A stretch of 64,000 nt of DNA from Microthrixaceae bacterium (GTDB lineage Bacteria; Actinomycetota; Acidimicrobiia; Acidimicrobiales; Microtrichaceae), in NCBI GenBank assembly GCA_023957975.1, contig JAMLGM010000001.1, positions 186,001 through 250,000 on the forward strand. The letters are read 5' to 3'. The position numbers and the translations under genes are program-made. Shown one piece after another: positions 44,008-56,295 of the stretch. Every line of letters starts with the position of its first letter. Within the stretch, counting starts at the first letter, position 1. Under the pieces are notes generated by a model. It worked only from the letters and a program-made list of their open reading frames with translations, was not told where the DNA came from and made no database searches.

Positions 44008-45319
44008 CGAAACCTCCGACCTGTCGATCTCGTCTCCAGCCTCCTCGGCGTCCGACGTGGCGTCCGATGCAGCGTCGACGATGATGAACGACGGATTGCC
44101 CGACACGTGGAACGCGACACGCCCGCCGCGATGGTTCCCGCGTGCGGTGCTCTACGTGATGCTCGGGGCCATCGGATTCATGGTGAGCCGAACGGTATTC
44201 GCCAATCTCTCGGACCTGTTGGTGCTGCTGTTGGTCTCACTGTTCTTGTCCTTTGCTGTCGAGCCTGCGGTGGACCGCCTCTCGGCCAGAGGGATGAAGC
44301 GCGGACTTGCTACCGGCCTGGTGTTCCTGTTGTTGCTCGTCGGTTCGTTCGTGCTCGTGTGGGTCATCGTCGATCTCGTGGTGCAGCAGGTCACCTCGTT
44401 GGTCAACGACGCACCGCGGCTGATCGAGGACGCGACCCGTTGGTTCAACGACACGTTTCACGCCAACGTCACGACCGACGATCTCGTGAAGCAGGTCCGC
44501 GAGTACGAAGGAGACCTGACGAGGTATGCCGGCGACGTCGGCGGTCGGGTCATGTCGGTGACCGGCACCGCGCTCGGCGTGGTGTTCAACATGTTCACGG
44601 TGTTCCTCTTCACCTTCTACCTAGTGGCAGAAGGACCGCAGTTCCGGCGCACGATCTGTTCGGTGGTTCCACAGGATCGCCAGGTGATGGTGCTCGGACT
44701 CTGGGAGCTGGCGATTTCCAAGACCGGCGGCTACCTGTACTCACGCACGATCCTGGCGGTGGTGTCGTCGATCCTCAGTTGGATCGCATTCGCCATCATC
44801 GGTGTGCCGTCCCCGCTGGCGCTTGCGGTATGGATGGGAATCGTGAGTCAGTTCGTTCCGGTCGTCGGGACCTACATCGGTGGTGCGCTGCCGGTGGTGA
44901 TCGCATTGCTCGACAGCCCACCGAGAGCGCTGGCGGTGTTCGTGTTCATGATCGTGTATCAGCAGTTCGAGAACTACGTGCTGGCACCACGCGTCACCGC
45001 TCGCACGATGGAGATCCACCCGGCGGTCGCCTTCGGTGCGGTGCTCGCCGGCGGCAGCATCATCGGTCCGATCGGAGCGCTGTTGGCGCTGCCGGCAGCG
45101 GCAATCATCCAGGCCTTCGTTTCATCTTTCCTTAACCGACACGAGTTGGTCGAAAGCGAACTGACCCAACGGATGGTTTCGAGCAGTGGCAGCGACGATG
45201 CCATCCCGCCGACCGAACACCGCGGCGGCGCCTTCTGGGAACGCCTTCAGCGCGGGGCCAACAAGGCATCGAGTGCCCACGACGCTACGGTGTCGCGGGA
45301 CTCGGACTCCCAGGACTGA
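44000..45319 (+). CDS. AI-2E family transporter
   Basis: A 439-residue integral membrane protein. Typical segments are VLYVMLGAIGFMVSRTVFANLSDLLVLLLVSLFLSFAVEPAVDRL, the soluble helical stretch with DDLVKQVREYEGDL, and SIIGPIGALLALPAAAIIQAF near the C-terminus. This is the TqsA/PerM-like (AI-2E exporter) fold, now known to include Na+/H+ antiporters and other exporters. A Ser/Asp-rich N-terminus and C-terminal tail flank it. Its last 73 bp overlap the convergent GAF gene. Confidence 0.92.
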   Translation: MGDETSDLSISSPASSASDVASDAASTMMNDGLPDTWNATRPPRWFPRAVLYVMLGAIGFMVSRTVFANLSDLLVLLLVSLFLSFAVEPAVDRLSARGMKRGLATGLVFLLLLVGSFVLVWVIVDLVVQQVTSLVNDAPRLIEDATRWFNDTFHANVTTDDLVKQVREYEGDLTRYAGDVGGRVMSVTGTALGVVFNMFTVFLFTFYLVAEGPQFRRTICSVVPQDRQVMVLGLWELAISKTGGYLYSRTILAVVSSILSWIAFAIIGVPSPLALAVWMGIVSQFVPVVGTYIGGALPVVIALLDSPPRALAVFVFMIVYQQFENYVLAPRVTARTMEIHPAVAFGAVLAGGSIIGPIGALLALPAAAIIQAFVSSFLNRHELVESELTQRMVSSSGSDDAIPPTEHRGGAFWERLQRGANKASSAHDATVSRDSDSQD

Positions 45320-45756
45320 CGCTCGAGCGACCAGTACACACAGAGCGCCCCGATCGGATGACCGGTCAAGGTGAGCGGCACCATCAGCGCAGCACCGACC
45401 CCCAGATCGGCACCTGAAACGACGCGGTGTTCGGGTCGCTCCGTATGGTCAACGAGGGCCATCGGGAGCGCACCGGCATTGCGTACGAAGAGGTACTCGC
45501 GCGGCCGCACCGAGCCGAGGGACCACGGAAACCAGTGCAGTGGTACATCTCGGCGCTCGGCCAATGCAATCGCCATGCCGGACGCGACCCAACGGTCCAG
45601 CAGCGTTGCGCGGTGCTCGTCGACCTCGAACAACTCGCAACGCTGCGCCTCAAGGCGAACTGCGATACGAGCGAGGGTGGTGCGCAAATTGTCGGTGTCG
45701 TGGATGCCACCATCGCATCGCCTGCGATCCGATGGCACGTGATCGGTATTCCCCAT
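45247..45756 (-). CDS. GAF-domain protein
   Basis: A 169-residue protein consisting of a GAF domain: LRTTLARIAVRLEAQRCELFEVDE, then GVGAALMVPLTLTGHPIGALCVYWSLERQSWESESRD. No output domain is attached. GAF proteins bind small molecules or sense redox state; the ligand is unknown. The stop lies inside the end of the convergent AI-2E gene. The start codon at 45756 is uncertain; no strong ribosome site is present. Confidence 0.7.
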   Translation of the reverse strand: MGNTDHVPSDRRRCDGGIHDTDNLRTTLARIAVRLEAQRCELFEVDEHRATLLDRWVASGMAIALAERRDVPLHWFPWSLGSVRPREYLFVRNAGALPMALVDHTERPEHRVVSGADLGVGAALMVPLTLTGHPIGALCVYWSLERQSWESESRDTVASWALDALLAPR

Positions 45757-45841
45757 GCACAGAAGGCTTCGGAAGGGGTGTTGCCCGATCTGAAGAATTC
45801 TGCGCCGGGTTCACCGGAATGCAGACGCCGGGGGTGCCGGA

Positions 45842-46381
45842 CTATGAGGTCTTCGCCGGAGGGCGGTAGAACACCACGAGTTGGCCGATGCCGCCACCTA
45901 CGCCGACGATCAGGGCGATGATCAGACCGGTCCAGCCCGACAAGGTGTCGGCGATGCCGAACGCGTGGTCGAGGGAATACTCACCCGGGCCGACCATGGC
46001 GATTCCCAGGCCGAATACCGCAAGGATGAAGTTGTATTCCCACCCACTCTTGACGATGAAGAAGCCGTTTTCGGCATGCACGGTGTAGCCGGCCACGATC
46101 ATCAGGGCGATGAACAGACCACCGGCAAACGGTGTGAGTAGACCCAGGGCGATGGCGAGGCCGGAAGCAACCTCACTCGTCGCAGCCAACACGGCGTGCA
46201 CCTTGCCGGGCCGCATGCCCATCGAGTCGAACCATCCGGCGGTGCCGGGGATACGCCCACCCTGAAAGAACTTCCCGTATCCGTGTGCGGCCATCGTGAG
46301 GCCGAACGCGACCCGCAGGATCAACAGGCCGACCGACAGTTCGGTCATCGACGAAAAAGCGACATCGGTAGCGAACATCAT
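45842..46381 (-). CDS. DoxX family membrane protein
   Basis: A 179-residue four-helix membrane protein of the DoxX/DoxD type: VGLLILRVAFGLTMAAHGYGKFFQGG in helix 1, SEVASGLAIALGLLTPFAGGLFIALMIVAG, HAENGFFIVKSGWEYNFILA and a last helix. DoxX proteins are linked to oxidative-stress membrane complexes in mycobacteria (with SodA and SseA); none of those genes is adjacent. An ATG at 46348 is an alternative start. Divergent from mutA across 150 bp. Confidence 0.88.
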   Translation of the reverse strand: MMFATDVAFSSMTELSVGLLILRVAFGLTMAAHGYGKFFQGGRIPGTAGWFDSMGMRPGKVHAVLAATSEVASGLAIALGLLTPFAGGLFIALMIVAGYTVHAENGFFIVKSGWEYNFILAVFGLGIAMVGPGEYSLDHAFGIADTLSGWTGLIIALIVGVGGGIGQLVVFYRPPAKTS

Positions 46382-46531
46382 CGTTCCAGGTGCTTGAGGG
46401 GTGCAGGACCCCGTGGCTGCTTGCGCCGGTCGAACCTAGTCCCTTGCCGAACTTCTCGCACCTGACGGGGCGTGAGCACCGCCGGTAACCTTGCGTATCC
46501 CGTGCGATACCGCAGACCTGGAGAAAATCTG

Positions 46532-48456
46532 GTGACCACCTCGGAGTTGACGCTCGCCGCAGAATTCCCATCCGGCAGTCGAGAGCAGTGGCTGGCACTC
46601 GTCGACACCGTGCTCAAGGGGGCCGATTTCGATCGCAAGCTCGTCTCGAATACCTACGACGGGATTGCGATCCAGCCGCTGTACACCCAACAGGACCGCC
46701 CTCCGGCCGAGCAGCTTCCCGGCCAGGGCGACCTGACCCGGGGGGTCGGCGGACCGCGTGGAGATCTGCCATGGTCGATCGCCACGATCCAGCGACATCC
46801 GCTCGTCGAGGAGGCGAATCGCCAGGTTCTCACCGACCTTGAAGGCGGAGCGAACTCGCTGGTGCTGCGACTCGACGTTCACGGCGCCGGGGCCGTCGAC
46901 GGAACGGTCATCGGTGCGGCCGACGACCTCGCCGCGGTGCTCGAGGGCGTCTATCTCGATCTGATCTCGGTCACGCTCGAGGCGGGACCCCTTGGCGCAA
47001 CCGCCGCTGAGTTGTTGGTGGCGCTCTATGACGTCAAGGGGGTCAGCCCCGCGGAACGCGCAGGGTCGCTCGGGCTCGACCCCATCGGGGCGCTCGCTGC
47101 GACAGGCGCGTTGCCACAGGGCCTCGATGGGGCCTTCGCTGAGCTCCGCGAGTTGGCGAATCGGGTATCTGATGCGCCGAATCTCCGCACGATCAACGTC
47201 GATACCGCAGCGGTGGTCGACGCCGGGGCCAGCGAGGTCGAGGAACTTGCGGTGGCGATCGCGACGGCGCTCGAGTACGTCCGGGCGCTCTGCAGCGACC
47301 GACCTCTCGAGGCGGCCTTCGGTGAAATCGCGTTCACGTTGCAGTCCGACGCCGATGTCTTCGCTGGAGTTGCCAAGTTGCGGGCGGCTCGTCGGCTGTG
47401 GGCCCATGCGATTCGAGCAGCGGGTGTCGACCCGGTCGCGCTGGCAACACCGTTTGCGAGCCGGACGGCGACTCGCATGATGAGCCAGCGCGATCCGTGG
47501 GTGAACATGTTGCGCACGACAGCGGCGTGTTTCGCGGCGGGGGTCGGTGGTGCGTCATCGGTGGCGGTGCAGCCCTTCGACTCGGCGGTTGGACTGTCGG
47601 ACGATCTGGCGCGACGCATTGCTCGAAACACACAACTGATCCTGCAGGAGGAGGCGAACCTCGGAGCGGTGATCGATCCCGCTGGTGGATCGAACTACAT
47701 CGAGGCGCTCACCACGGAACTGGTCGAGCGGTCATGGGCCCGTTTCCAGGAAATCGAAGCGGCCGGAGGCATGGTGGCGGTGCTGACGAGCGGGGCCGAG
47801 GCGGAAACGCTGCAACTCACCCGTGAGGCGCGCCTGCTCAACATCGCTCGGCGCCGCGACCCGTTGACGGGGGTGAGCGAGTTTCCGAACATCGACGAGG
47901 CACCGCTCACTCGCGAGCAGATCGATCTCGTCGCGTTGCGGAACGCAGCGGTGGCCCATGGTGTCGTGCCCGCCGGACCGGCGACCACCATCGAGGCGCT
48001 TCCTGCGGTGCGCAACGGCAGCGAATTCGAGGCGTTGCGCGACGCGTCGGACGCGTTGGCAGCAACCGATGAGCGTCCGTCGATCTTCATGGCGAACCTC
48101 GGCCCAGTCGCCGCTCATACGGCGCGAGCGACCTACGCCAAGAACTTCTTCGAAGCGGGCGGAGTCAAAGCGGTTGGCGATGTCGGTCACGACACGGCCG
48201 ACGCCGCCGCCGAGGCGTTCATCGCGTCGGGGCTCGAGGTCGCCGTCATCTGTGGCTCCGACTCGCTGTACGCCGAGTTGGCCGCGCCGGTGGCAACGGC
48301 ACTGAAGAAGGCCGGCGCACGGCGCGTCTATCTGGCCGGCAATCCCGGCGATGCTCGAGGTGACTATGAGGCCGCCGGAGTGGATGAGTTCGTTTACGTG
48401 GGCGTCAATGTGCTCGACACCCTCACCCGACTTCTGAAGATGCAGGGAGCTTTGTC

Positions 48457-48460
<4 letters not shown>
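46532..48460 (+). CDS. mutA: methylmalonyl-CoA mutase small subunit
   Basis: The beta subunit of the heterodimeric mutase that interconverts methylmalonyl-CoA and succinyl-CoA. The TIM-barrel region includes [33 protein letters not shown], and a degenerate B12-like domain lies at the C-terminus ([26 protein letters not shown]), lacking the DxHxxG cobalt ligand as expected for MutA. Length is 642 residues. The GTG at 46532 has GGAG upstream at 46520-46523. The stop overlaps the mutB ATG. Confidence 0.93.
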
Positions 48461-50634
<2,174 letters not shown>

Positions 50635-50708
50635 CCGGCGGGCGCCGATCGGGCGATCGGGCCTCGGTTGCGCCGATGCTCGCCGAGCTCTCCGATGAAC
50701 GGTCGAGT

Positions 50709-51947
50709 TCAGTCGTCGGGCAGTGTCGCGAGCGGCAGGCGGATCCGAAATGTGGTCGGCGACGTCACGATGACGTCGAGCCGTCCTCCTTCGGCTTCGA
50801 CGACTCGACGCGCGAGCGGGAGTCCGATCCCGTGTGCGGAATGACGTTCGGCCTCGGTGAAGAACCCGCCGACGGTCTCGGGGTCGACCGACCCTTCGTC
50901 GGTGACGGTGATGATGGCCCAGCGGGAATCCATCTCGGCTCGAACGACGATGAGCCCGCGGCCGTGGCGCACCGCGTTCCACAACAACACGTCGATCGCC
51001 TGGCCGACGGCGCCCGGCGCGGCCGCGATCGATAAGGCCGGACCCGGGGCGAATTCGATCGTACGGCGTTGGTCGCGCAAGGTGATTGCGACGTCGTTGA
51101 TGTGAGCGGTGATGAACGGCCGCAGTTCGAAGCGCGTCGTCACCCCCGCCCGTCCGGTTCGAGAGAGCCGCAGGAGGTCGTCGATGGTGGATGAGAGCCG
51201 GTCCGCCTGCTCGAGTGCGGCGATCGCTTCCTCGCGAGTGTCCGGATCGTCGGTCATCGTGAGTTCTTCGATGCGCAACCGAAGGCCGGTGAGCGCCGAG
51301 CGCAACTGGTGCCCGGCATCGCTGGTGAAGCTGCGTTCGGCCCGGACCAGCTCGTCGATTCTTGAGGCGGTCCGGTCGAGGGTCGTGGCGAGGCTGTCGA
51401 GTTCGGCGATACCCGAGCGAGGGGCGGTCACCGAGAAGTCGCCGGAACCGAGGCGTTCCGCGGTCTGGGCCAGGTCGCGCAACGGCCCGTCGAGGCGTCG
51501 CGCTTCGGCCTGGGCGAGCAGCCACGTCGCCATGAGGCCGGCGAGACCGAGACCCCCGAGCACGAGCAAGGGCTCACGCATGCGCTGTTGGATGGCATCG
51601 ACACCGGTGAAGGTCCGAACGGTCGAAACGTTGCCCTCGTTTCGAATCGTTGCGGAGATCACCTCGGAATCGCCCTCGGGGTTGCTCTGAACGACCGCCC
51701 CATCCGCGTAGCGAATCTCGGCTCCGGTGTCGCCAAGGACGAGCGCCTCAAGGTCCGAAACGCTCAGTCGCACACCGTCGTGATCGGCGGCGACCGCGCG
51801 ATTCAGGACAAAGGATGCCTGATCGGCGAGCTGTGACCGAACCTCGTCGGTGGCGACGCGCTGGAGCAGGTAGCCCATGGGGATCGCCACAAGGACGAGC
51901 ACGATAGCGGTGACGCCGAGGAACGAGGTGACGAGCCGCCGACGCAT
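50709..51947 (-). CDS. membrane sensor histidine kinase with unusual motifs
   Basis: A 412-residue kinase: membrane segments at about 7-27 and 126-146 enclose an extracytoplasmic domain, followed by a HAMP-like region and the phosphorylation site His213 in FTSDAGHQLRSALTGLR. The H-box normally reads HQLRTPLT; the Pro is lost. The N-box reads LLWNAVRHGRG and the G1 segment is DEGSVDPE, without the usual second Gly. The protein may still function but is divergent. It follows the response regulator after 6 bp. Confidence 0.88.
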   Translation of the reverse strand: MRRRLVTSFLGVTAIVLVLVAIPMGYLLQRVATDEVRSQLADQASFVLNRAVAADHDGVRLSVSDLEALVLGDTGAEIRYADGAVVQSNPEGDSEVISATIRNEGNVSTVRTFTGVDAIQQRMREPLLVLGGLGLAGLMATWLLAQAEARRLDGPLRDLAQTAERLGSGDFSVTAPRSGIAELDSLATTLDRTASRIDELVRAERSFTSDAGHQLRSALTGLRLRIEELTMTDDPDTREEAIAALEQADRLSSTIDDLLRLSRTGRAGVTTRFELRPFITAHINDVAITLRDQRRTIEFAPGPALSIAAAPGAVGQAIDVLLWNAVRHGRGLIVVRAEMDSRWAIITVTDEGSVDPETVGGFFTEAERHSAHGIGLPLARRVVEAEGGRLDVIVTSPTTFRIRLPLATLPDD

Positions 51948-51953
51948 GGATGC

Positions 51954-52634
51954 TTACGCGCCGGTGGCCTCGAAGCGGAACCCCACACCGCGGACGGTGT
52001 GGATAAACCTCGGGGTGTCGGTGGCCTCCCCGAGCTTCTTGCGAAGCGACGACATGTGAACATCCAGGCTCCGGCTGGCTGCCTCGAGGTCGCCGGTCCA
52101 CAGGTCGAGCAGAATCCGCTGACGAGAGACCACCTGGTCGCGACTCGTCATCAACATGACGAGTATCTCGTACTCCTTCGGAGTGAGGTGGAGTTCGTCA
52201 CCGTCGAGCGTGCTGCGCCGGGCCCGGGTGTCGATCGACAGACCATCGGCCACCAGGATCGAGTCGTCGTGTTGGTTCAGGCGCAGACGGGCCCGAAGGC
52301 GGGCGGTCAGCTCGGCCATGGAGAACGGTTTGCCCAGGTAGTCGTCGGCACCGGCATCGAATCCGACGATGATGTCCAATTCGTCGCTGCGGGCGGTCAG
52401 CATCACGATCGGCGTCGTGTTGTCGATTTCACGCAACCTGCGGCACACGTCGAGCCCGTCGATGTCGGGCAGCGTGAGATCCAACAGCACCAGATCGACG
52501 TTTCCCCCGCGGAAGGTTGCGACCGCGTCGGTGCCGTTTGAGACTCGGGTGACCTCGAAGTCCTCGCGTGCGAGTGCTCGAGCGAGAGGCTTCGCGATCG
52601 CGTCGTCGTCTTCGACCAACAAAAGGCGTGCCAT
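51954..52634 (-). CDS. OmpR/PhoB-type response regulator
   Basis: A 226-residue regulator: receiver domain LLLVEDDDAIAKPLARAL with phospho-acceptor Asp in VDLVLLDLTLPDIDG, Thr in IVMLTAR and Lys in DYLGKPF; then a winged helix ELHLTPKEYEILVMLM ... VVSRQRILLDLWTGD ... LRKKLGEATDTPRFIHTVRGVGFRFE. The ATG at 52634 has TACCCT (52642-52647) 7 nt upstream, a leaderless layout. It is divergent from meaB and is likely the partner of the adjoining kinase. Confidence 0.94.
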   Translation of the reverse strand: MARLLLVEDDDAIAKPLARALAREDFEVTRVSNGTDAVATFRGGNVDLVLLDLTLPDIDGLDVCRRLREIDNTTPIVMLTARSDELDIIVGFDAGADDYLGKPFSMAELTARLRARLRLNQHDDSILVADGLSIDTRARRSTLDGDELHLTPKEYEILVMLMTSRDQVVSRQRILLDLWTGDLEAASRSLDVHMSSLRKKLGEATDTPRFIHTVRGVGFRFEATGA

Positions 52635-52720
52635 TTCATCGAGGGTAAACCGAAGTCGACGGTCGTGCACCGTTGGGGAGCGGATTCCTTGAACCATGCG
52701 CGGTTGCCTACCATCTCGCT

Positions 52721-53713
52721 ATGCGTTCGTTGCCGTCCGCCGTCGAGTTGACCGAGGGAATTCTGCGGGGGGACCGAACCGTGTTGGCCCGCGGGATCAC
52801 CATGATCGAGAGTCGCCGCGGCGATCACCGTGCCATCGCCGCGGAGGTGCTCGACAACATCATGGCGGCCACAGGCTCCGCGGTGCGCGTCGGAATCACG
52901 GGTGTGCCGGGTGTCGGCAAGTCGACGTTCATCGACCAGTTCGGCACCAACCTGACGGCCGCGGGCCATCGGGTGGCCGTGCTCGCGGTCGACCCGACCT
53001 CGCAGCGCACCGGTGGTTCGATCCTCGGCGACAAGACACGGATGGATCGGCTGGCCGTGGATGCCCGCGCGTTCATTCGTCCGTCTCCCGCTGGATCGAC
53101 CCTCGGCGGCGTGACCCGCTCGACGCGAGAGACCATGTTGTTGTGTGAGGCGGCCGGATTCGATGTGATCCTTGTGGAGACGGTCGGGGTGGGCCAGTCC
53201 GAGACGATCGTCGCCGACATGGTCGACTTCTTCCTGGTGTTGATGTTGCCGGGTGCCGGCGACGAACTGCAGGGCATCAAGAAGGGGGTGCTGGAACTCG
53301 CCGACATGGTGGCGGTGAACAAGGCGGAGGGGGACAACGCGGCGCGGGCGCAACAGGCGATCGTCGACTATCGCCACGCCCTGCACCTGATGGCGCCGGC
53401 GACGCCGACGTGGACCCCGCCGGTGCTCGCCTGTTCCGGGCTGACGAACATGGGTCTGGCCGACATCTGGGAACAGATCCTGGTGCACCGGGCCAAGATG
53501 TCGGCGACCGGCGAACTCGACGACCGTCGGCGAACCCAGCAGGTCCACTGGATGTGGGCGATGGTGAAGGATCGTCTTCTCGAACTCTTTCGTGACGACC
53601 CGGGCGTGGCCGCGCTGCTCGTCGAGGTCGAGGCGCGGGTGGGTGCAGGCGAGATGCCGGCAACCGCCGCCGCCGATCGGCTACTTGAACGATTCGAGCA
53701 CCGATCAACCTGA
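52721..53713 (+). CDS. meaB: methylmalonyl-CoA mutase-associated GTPase MeaB
   Basis: A G3E-family GTPase that guards adenosylcobalamin loading into the mutase. It has Walker A GITGVPGVGKSTFIDQFG, Walker B VDPTSQRTGGSILGDKTRM, the switch segment VETVGVGQSETIVADMVDFF and the NKAEGDN base-recognition motif. Length is 330 residues. The ATG at 52721 lies 6 nt after TACCAT (52709-52714), consistent with a leaderless mRNA. The two-component genes separate it from mutAB. Confidence 0.94.
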   Translation: MRSLPSAVELTEGILRGDRTVLARGITMIESRRGDHRAIAAEVLDNIMAATGSAVRVGITGVPGVGKSTFIDQFGTNLTAAGHRVAVLAVDPTSQRTGGSILGDKTRMDRLAVDARAFIRPSPAGSTLGGVTRSTRETMLLCEAAGFDVILVETVGVGQSETIVADMVDFFLVLMLPGAGDELQGIKKGVLELADMVAVNKAEGDNAARAQQAIVDYRHALHLMAPATPTWTPPVLACSGLTNMGLADIWEQILVHRAKMSATGELDDRRRTQQVHWMWAMVKDRLLELFRDDPGVAALLVEVEARVGAGEMPATAAADRLLERFEHRST

Positions 53714-53780
53714 GCGCACTCACGAATGTGATGTAGTGAAAGGCCTTGTCATTCGTTGAGAAATCTGGTCATCTCACGGA

Positions 53781-54602
53781 GTGCTTCGCCGTGTTCCCCC
53801 TTCATCTCGCCCGCCTTTCGATGAGCGCACCAACGTTGCGAAGCCGCTCCTGGTCATCGGTGTGGCGGCACTGATCGGAGCGGCGATCGGAACCGAACTG
53901 GGCCGAGACGCGAATCAGGGCACCGGCGTCGGCGCTCAGGAGGTGTCGGTGCTGGGGGTCAGTATCGAACGCTCTGAACACGGCGAGGATGATTCGATGA
54001 TCGGCGTCGACGTCGGCCGCGAAGCGTGGAGTGACTCGGTGGTTCGCATCCGCACCGATCGTTGCGATGCTCGCAATACGGTTGCCACCGGTGTGGTAAT
54101 CGACGGGGTGGTCCTCACCAATCGCCACGTCGTGGAGGGTGCGGCGACCATCGAGGTGGAAACGTTGGATGGCCGACGCTTCGATGCGGTGTCGATGCGG
54201 CAATCGACCTGGATCGATCTCGCGGCGTTCAGCGTCGCCGAACTCGACGGGGGATTGGAGTTGGCGCTGGCTCAGTCTGCGCAGCGGCAGGTGCAGCACC
54301 CGGAGGGGCCGACGTGGACGATGCCGGGGTTCCCCGAAGGAGGCGCACTCGTCGTCGAGTCCGTCGCCGCAGTCGCAACGCGACGCGGCGTGGCATTTCC
54401 GGATCCTCCCGAGGCGGTTGAACTCAGCGACCGCGTGGTCCCCGGTCAGTCGGGAAGCCCCGTCATCGACTCGGACAACAAAGTCGCGGGGATCTTGTAC
54501 GCGAGCGCCCATGACAGTGGGGCCGGACTGATGATCGACGCCGCGACCATCACTCAAGCCTGGCCACAGATGCGGCGCGTCGGGTTCAGTTCCTGTTCGT
54601 AG
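53781..54602 (+). CDS. trypsin-like serine protease, membrane-anchored
   Basis: A 273-residue S1-type (HtrA/MarP-like) protease. A membrane segment lies near residues 20-38. The catalytic triad is visible as NRHVVEG (His), WIDLAAFSV (Asp) and PGQSGSPVID (Ser), with RTDRCDARNTVATGVVIDG before the His loop. No PDZ domain follows. It is expected to be extracytoplasmic, with an envelope stress or cell-wall role by analogy only. The GTG start at 53781 is not strongly supported. The stop overlaps the convergent gluQ gene by 17 bp. Confidence 0.83.
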   Translation: MLRRVPPSSRPPFDERTNVAKPLLVIGVAALIGAAIGTELGRDANQGTGVGAQEVSVLGVSIERSEHGEDDSMIGVDVGREAWSDSVVRIRTDRCDARNTVATGVVIDGVVLTNRHVVEGAATIEVETLDGRRFDAVSMRQSTWIDLAAFSVAELDGGLELALAQSAQRQVQHPEGPTWTMPGFPEGGALVVESVAAVATRRGVAFPDPPEAVELSDRVVPGQSGSPVIDSDNKVAGILYASAHDSGAGLMIDAATITQAWPQMRRVGFSSCS

Positions 54603-55566
54603 CGTCCCCGTCGGGTAGCGGGCGGGCCAAGAACTCGTCCGTAAGTCGCAGTGCCTCACGGGGTAATCGATCGCGGTCGAACAGGTCGAGTGCCGAGGTC
54701 ATCAGTTCACGGGGTGACGCGTGTGCCAGGTCGCGGTCGAGTTCTACACCGATCGATGCCAGAAGCCACCACAGCACCGCACTCGTGGAGTCTCCGATCG
54801 CGTGGCGATCGGCCAGTGTGACCGCCCCGTCTCGCTTTGCGAGCCGCGTACCTCGCTCGGACATCACGAGTGGCACATGCGCGAAGCGCGCGCGAGCCGC
54901 CCCGAGCACCTCTCGCAAGAGCGCCTGAGTTGGGACCGTGTCGACGAGGTCGTCGCCCCGTACGACGAGGTCGATGCCCTGAGCGACGTCGTCGATGACC
55001 ACGGCGAGGTTGTAGGCGGGCACTCCGTCGTTGCGTCGCAGCACGACGTCGTCCACGCATCCGCTGCGCTCGCCGAGCACCTCGTCGACGAAGACCGTGC
55101 ATCGGTGGTCGCTTCGCAGCCTGATCGCCGCGGGGCGACCCTCGTCGCGGAGCCGTCGACGCCGTGCCTCGCTGAGGTTTCGACAGGTGCCTGGGTAGGC
55201 GCCGCTGGTCGCGGGGCCATTCGGCGCGCTCGCGGCCTGCGCGATCTCTCGACGCGTGCAGAAGCACTCGAAGGTCAATCCGCGTGCCTCGAGGTCGACC
55301 AGCACCTCGTGATAGCGATCGAATCGTTCCGACTGACGAACGACCACACCGTCCCAGTCGAGGCCGAGGGCCTCGAGGTCGGCGAGTTGCGACCGTTCGA
55401 ACTCGGGCCGCGAGGTCACGCGGTCGAGATCCTCCATCCGCACGATGAAGCCACCGCGGTCGCGTCGGGCCCACAGCCATGCCAGCACGGCGGTTCGGAG
55501 GTTGCCGAGGTGGAGGTCGCCGGTCGGGCTCGGTGCGAATCTCCCGGTACTCACGGTGGCCATCAT
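54586..55566 (-). CDS. gluQ: glutamyl-Q tRNA(Asp) synthetase
   Basis: A 326-residue truncated class I synthetase that attaches glutamate to the queuosine of tRNA(Asp) rather than to a tRNA 3' end. It has the HIGH-type motif TGRFAPSPTGDLHLGNLRTA, the zinc site CFCTRRE ... AYPGTC, and the KMSKS-type site RGTRLAKRDG. The C-terminal anticodon domain of GltX is absent, as in GluQ-RS. Two adjacent ATGs (55566 and 55563) are possible starts. It requires queuosine-modified tRNA in the cell. Confidence 0.92.
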   Translation of the reverse strand: MMATVSTGRFAPSPTGDLHLGNLRTAVLAWLWARRDRGGFIVRMEDLDRVTSRPEFERSQLADLEALGLDWDGVVVRQSERFDRYHEVLVDLEARGLTFECFCTRREIAQAASAPNGPATSGAYPGTCRNLSEARRRRLRDEGRPAAIRLRSDHRCTVFVDEVLGERSGCVDDVVLRRNDGVPAYNLAVVIDDVAQGIDLVVRGDDLVDTVPTQALLREVLGAARARFAHVPLVMSERGTRLAKRDGAVTLADRHAIGDSTSAVLWWLLASIGVELDRDLAHASPRELMTSALDLFDRDRLPREALRLTDEFLARPLPDGDATNRN

Positions 55567-55635
55567 GACATCGCCGACCGGAATCAACCATCGCTTGGCG
55601 GCGCACCATCCGGCGCATCGCCGTAGTGTGCCCAC

Positions 55636-56295
55636 ATGCCTCGCCTGAAAGAAATCCGCCGAGCCGACGCACCCTCGCCGCTCGTCGAAACGATGTACGA
55701 ATTCTTGTTCGGAGACCGTGATCCCGTGGAAGAGCCCGGAACGACCACCGGGACCCCCGGAAACTGGTGGACGGTCTTTGCCGCCGTACCGGACATCTTC
55801 CAGCATTCGGTCGACGGGTTCCGGGTGTATCGCAGCTCGCGCCGTTCACTCGACCCGGTGTTGCGTGAACTCGGCCAGACCCGCGCCGGATGGGCGTGTG
55901 GGAGCCAGTTCGTGTTCAGTCAGCACTGCAAGTCGCTTCGCTTGCTCGGCGTGCCGGAATCCAAGATCGAGGCGGTGGCGTACTGGCCGGCGTCGGACGA
56001 GTTCACCGACATCGAGCGTGCGGTGCTCGGCTACACCGACGCGCTCGCACTGCAGCAGGGTCGGGTGCACGACAAGTTGTTCGCCAAGCTGCAAGAGCAC
56101 CTCAGTGACGAGGAGATCCTCGAACTGACCTACATCACGGGGCTGTACATCATGCACGCCATCATGAGTCGCGCGTTGCACACCGAGTGGGACGAGCGGG
56201 ACGATCCGATCGTCGAGGTGGAGGGCCCCGACGGGTTCGCCGGCTACGACATCGGCGCCACCATCGCGGGTGGCAGCGACAAGGTGGAGGGATGA
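55636..56295 (+). CDS. carboxymuconolactone decarboxylase (AhpD-like) family protein
   Basis: A 219-residue all-helical CMD-fold protein. The core reads LDPVLRELGQTRAGWACGSQFVFSQHCKSLRLLGVPESKI; the Cys pair spacing differs from the CxxC of true AhpD peroxidases, so peroxidase activity is doubtful. Function unknown. The ATG at 55636 lies 6 nt after TAGTGT (55624-55629), leaderless. Its stop overlaps the start of a P450 gene, so the two are coupled. Confidence 0.8.
   Translation: MPRLKEIRRADAPSPLVETMYEFLFGDRDPVEEPGTTTGTPGNWWTVFAAVPDIFQHSVDGFRVYRSSRRSLDPVLRELGQTRAGWACGSQFVFSQHCKSLRLLGVPESKIEAVAYWPASDEFTDIERAVLGYTDALALQQGRVHDKLFAKLQEHLSDEEILELTYITGLYIMHAIMSRALHTEWDERDDPIVEVEGPDGFAGYDIGATIAGGSDKVEG

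Noticed and set aside
42907..44106. 399-codon minus-strand frame opposite the aminotransferase and MBL genes
   Set aside because: No recognisable domain, low-complexity composition and full overlap with well-supported genes; a GC-rich shadow frame.
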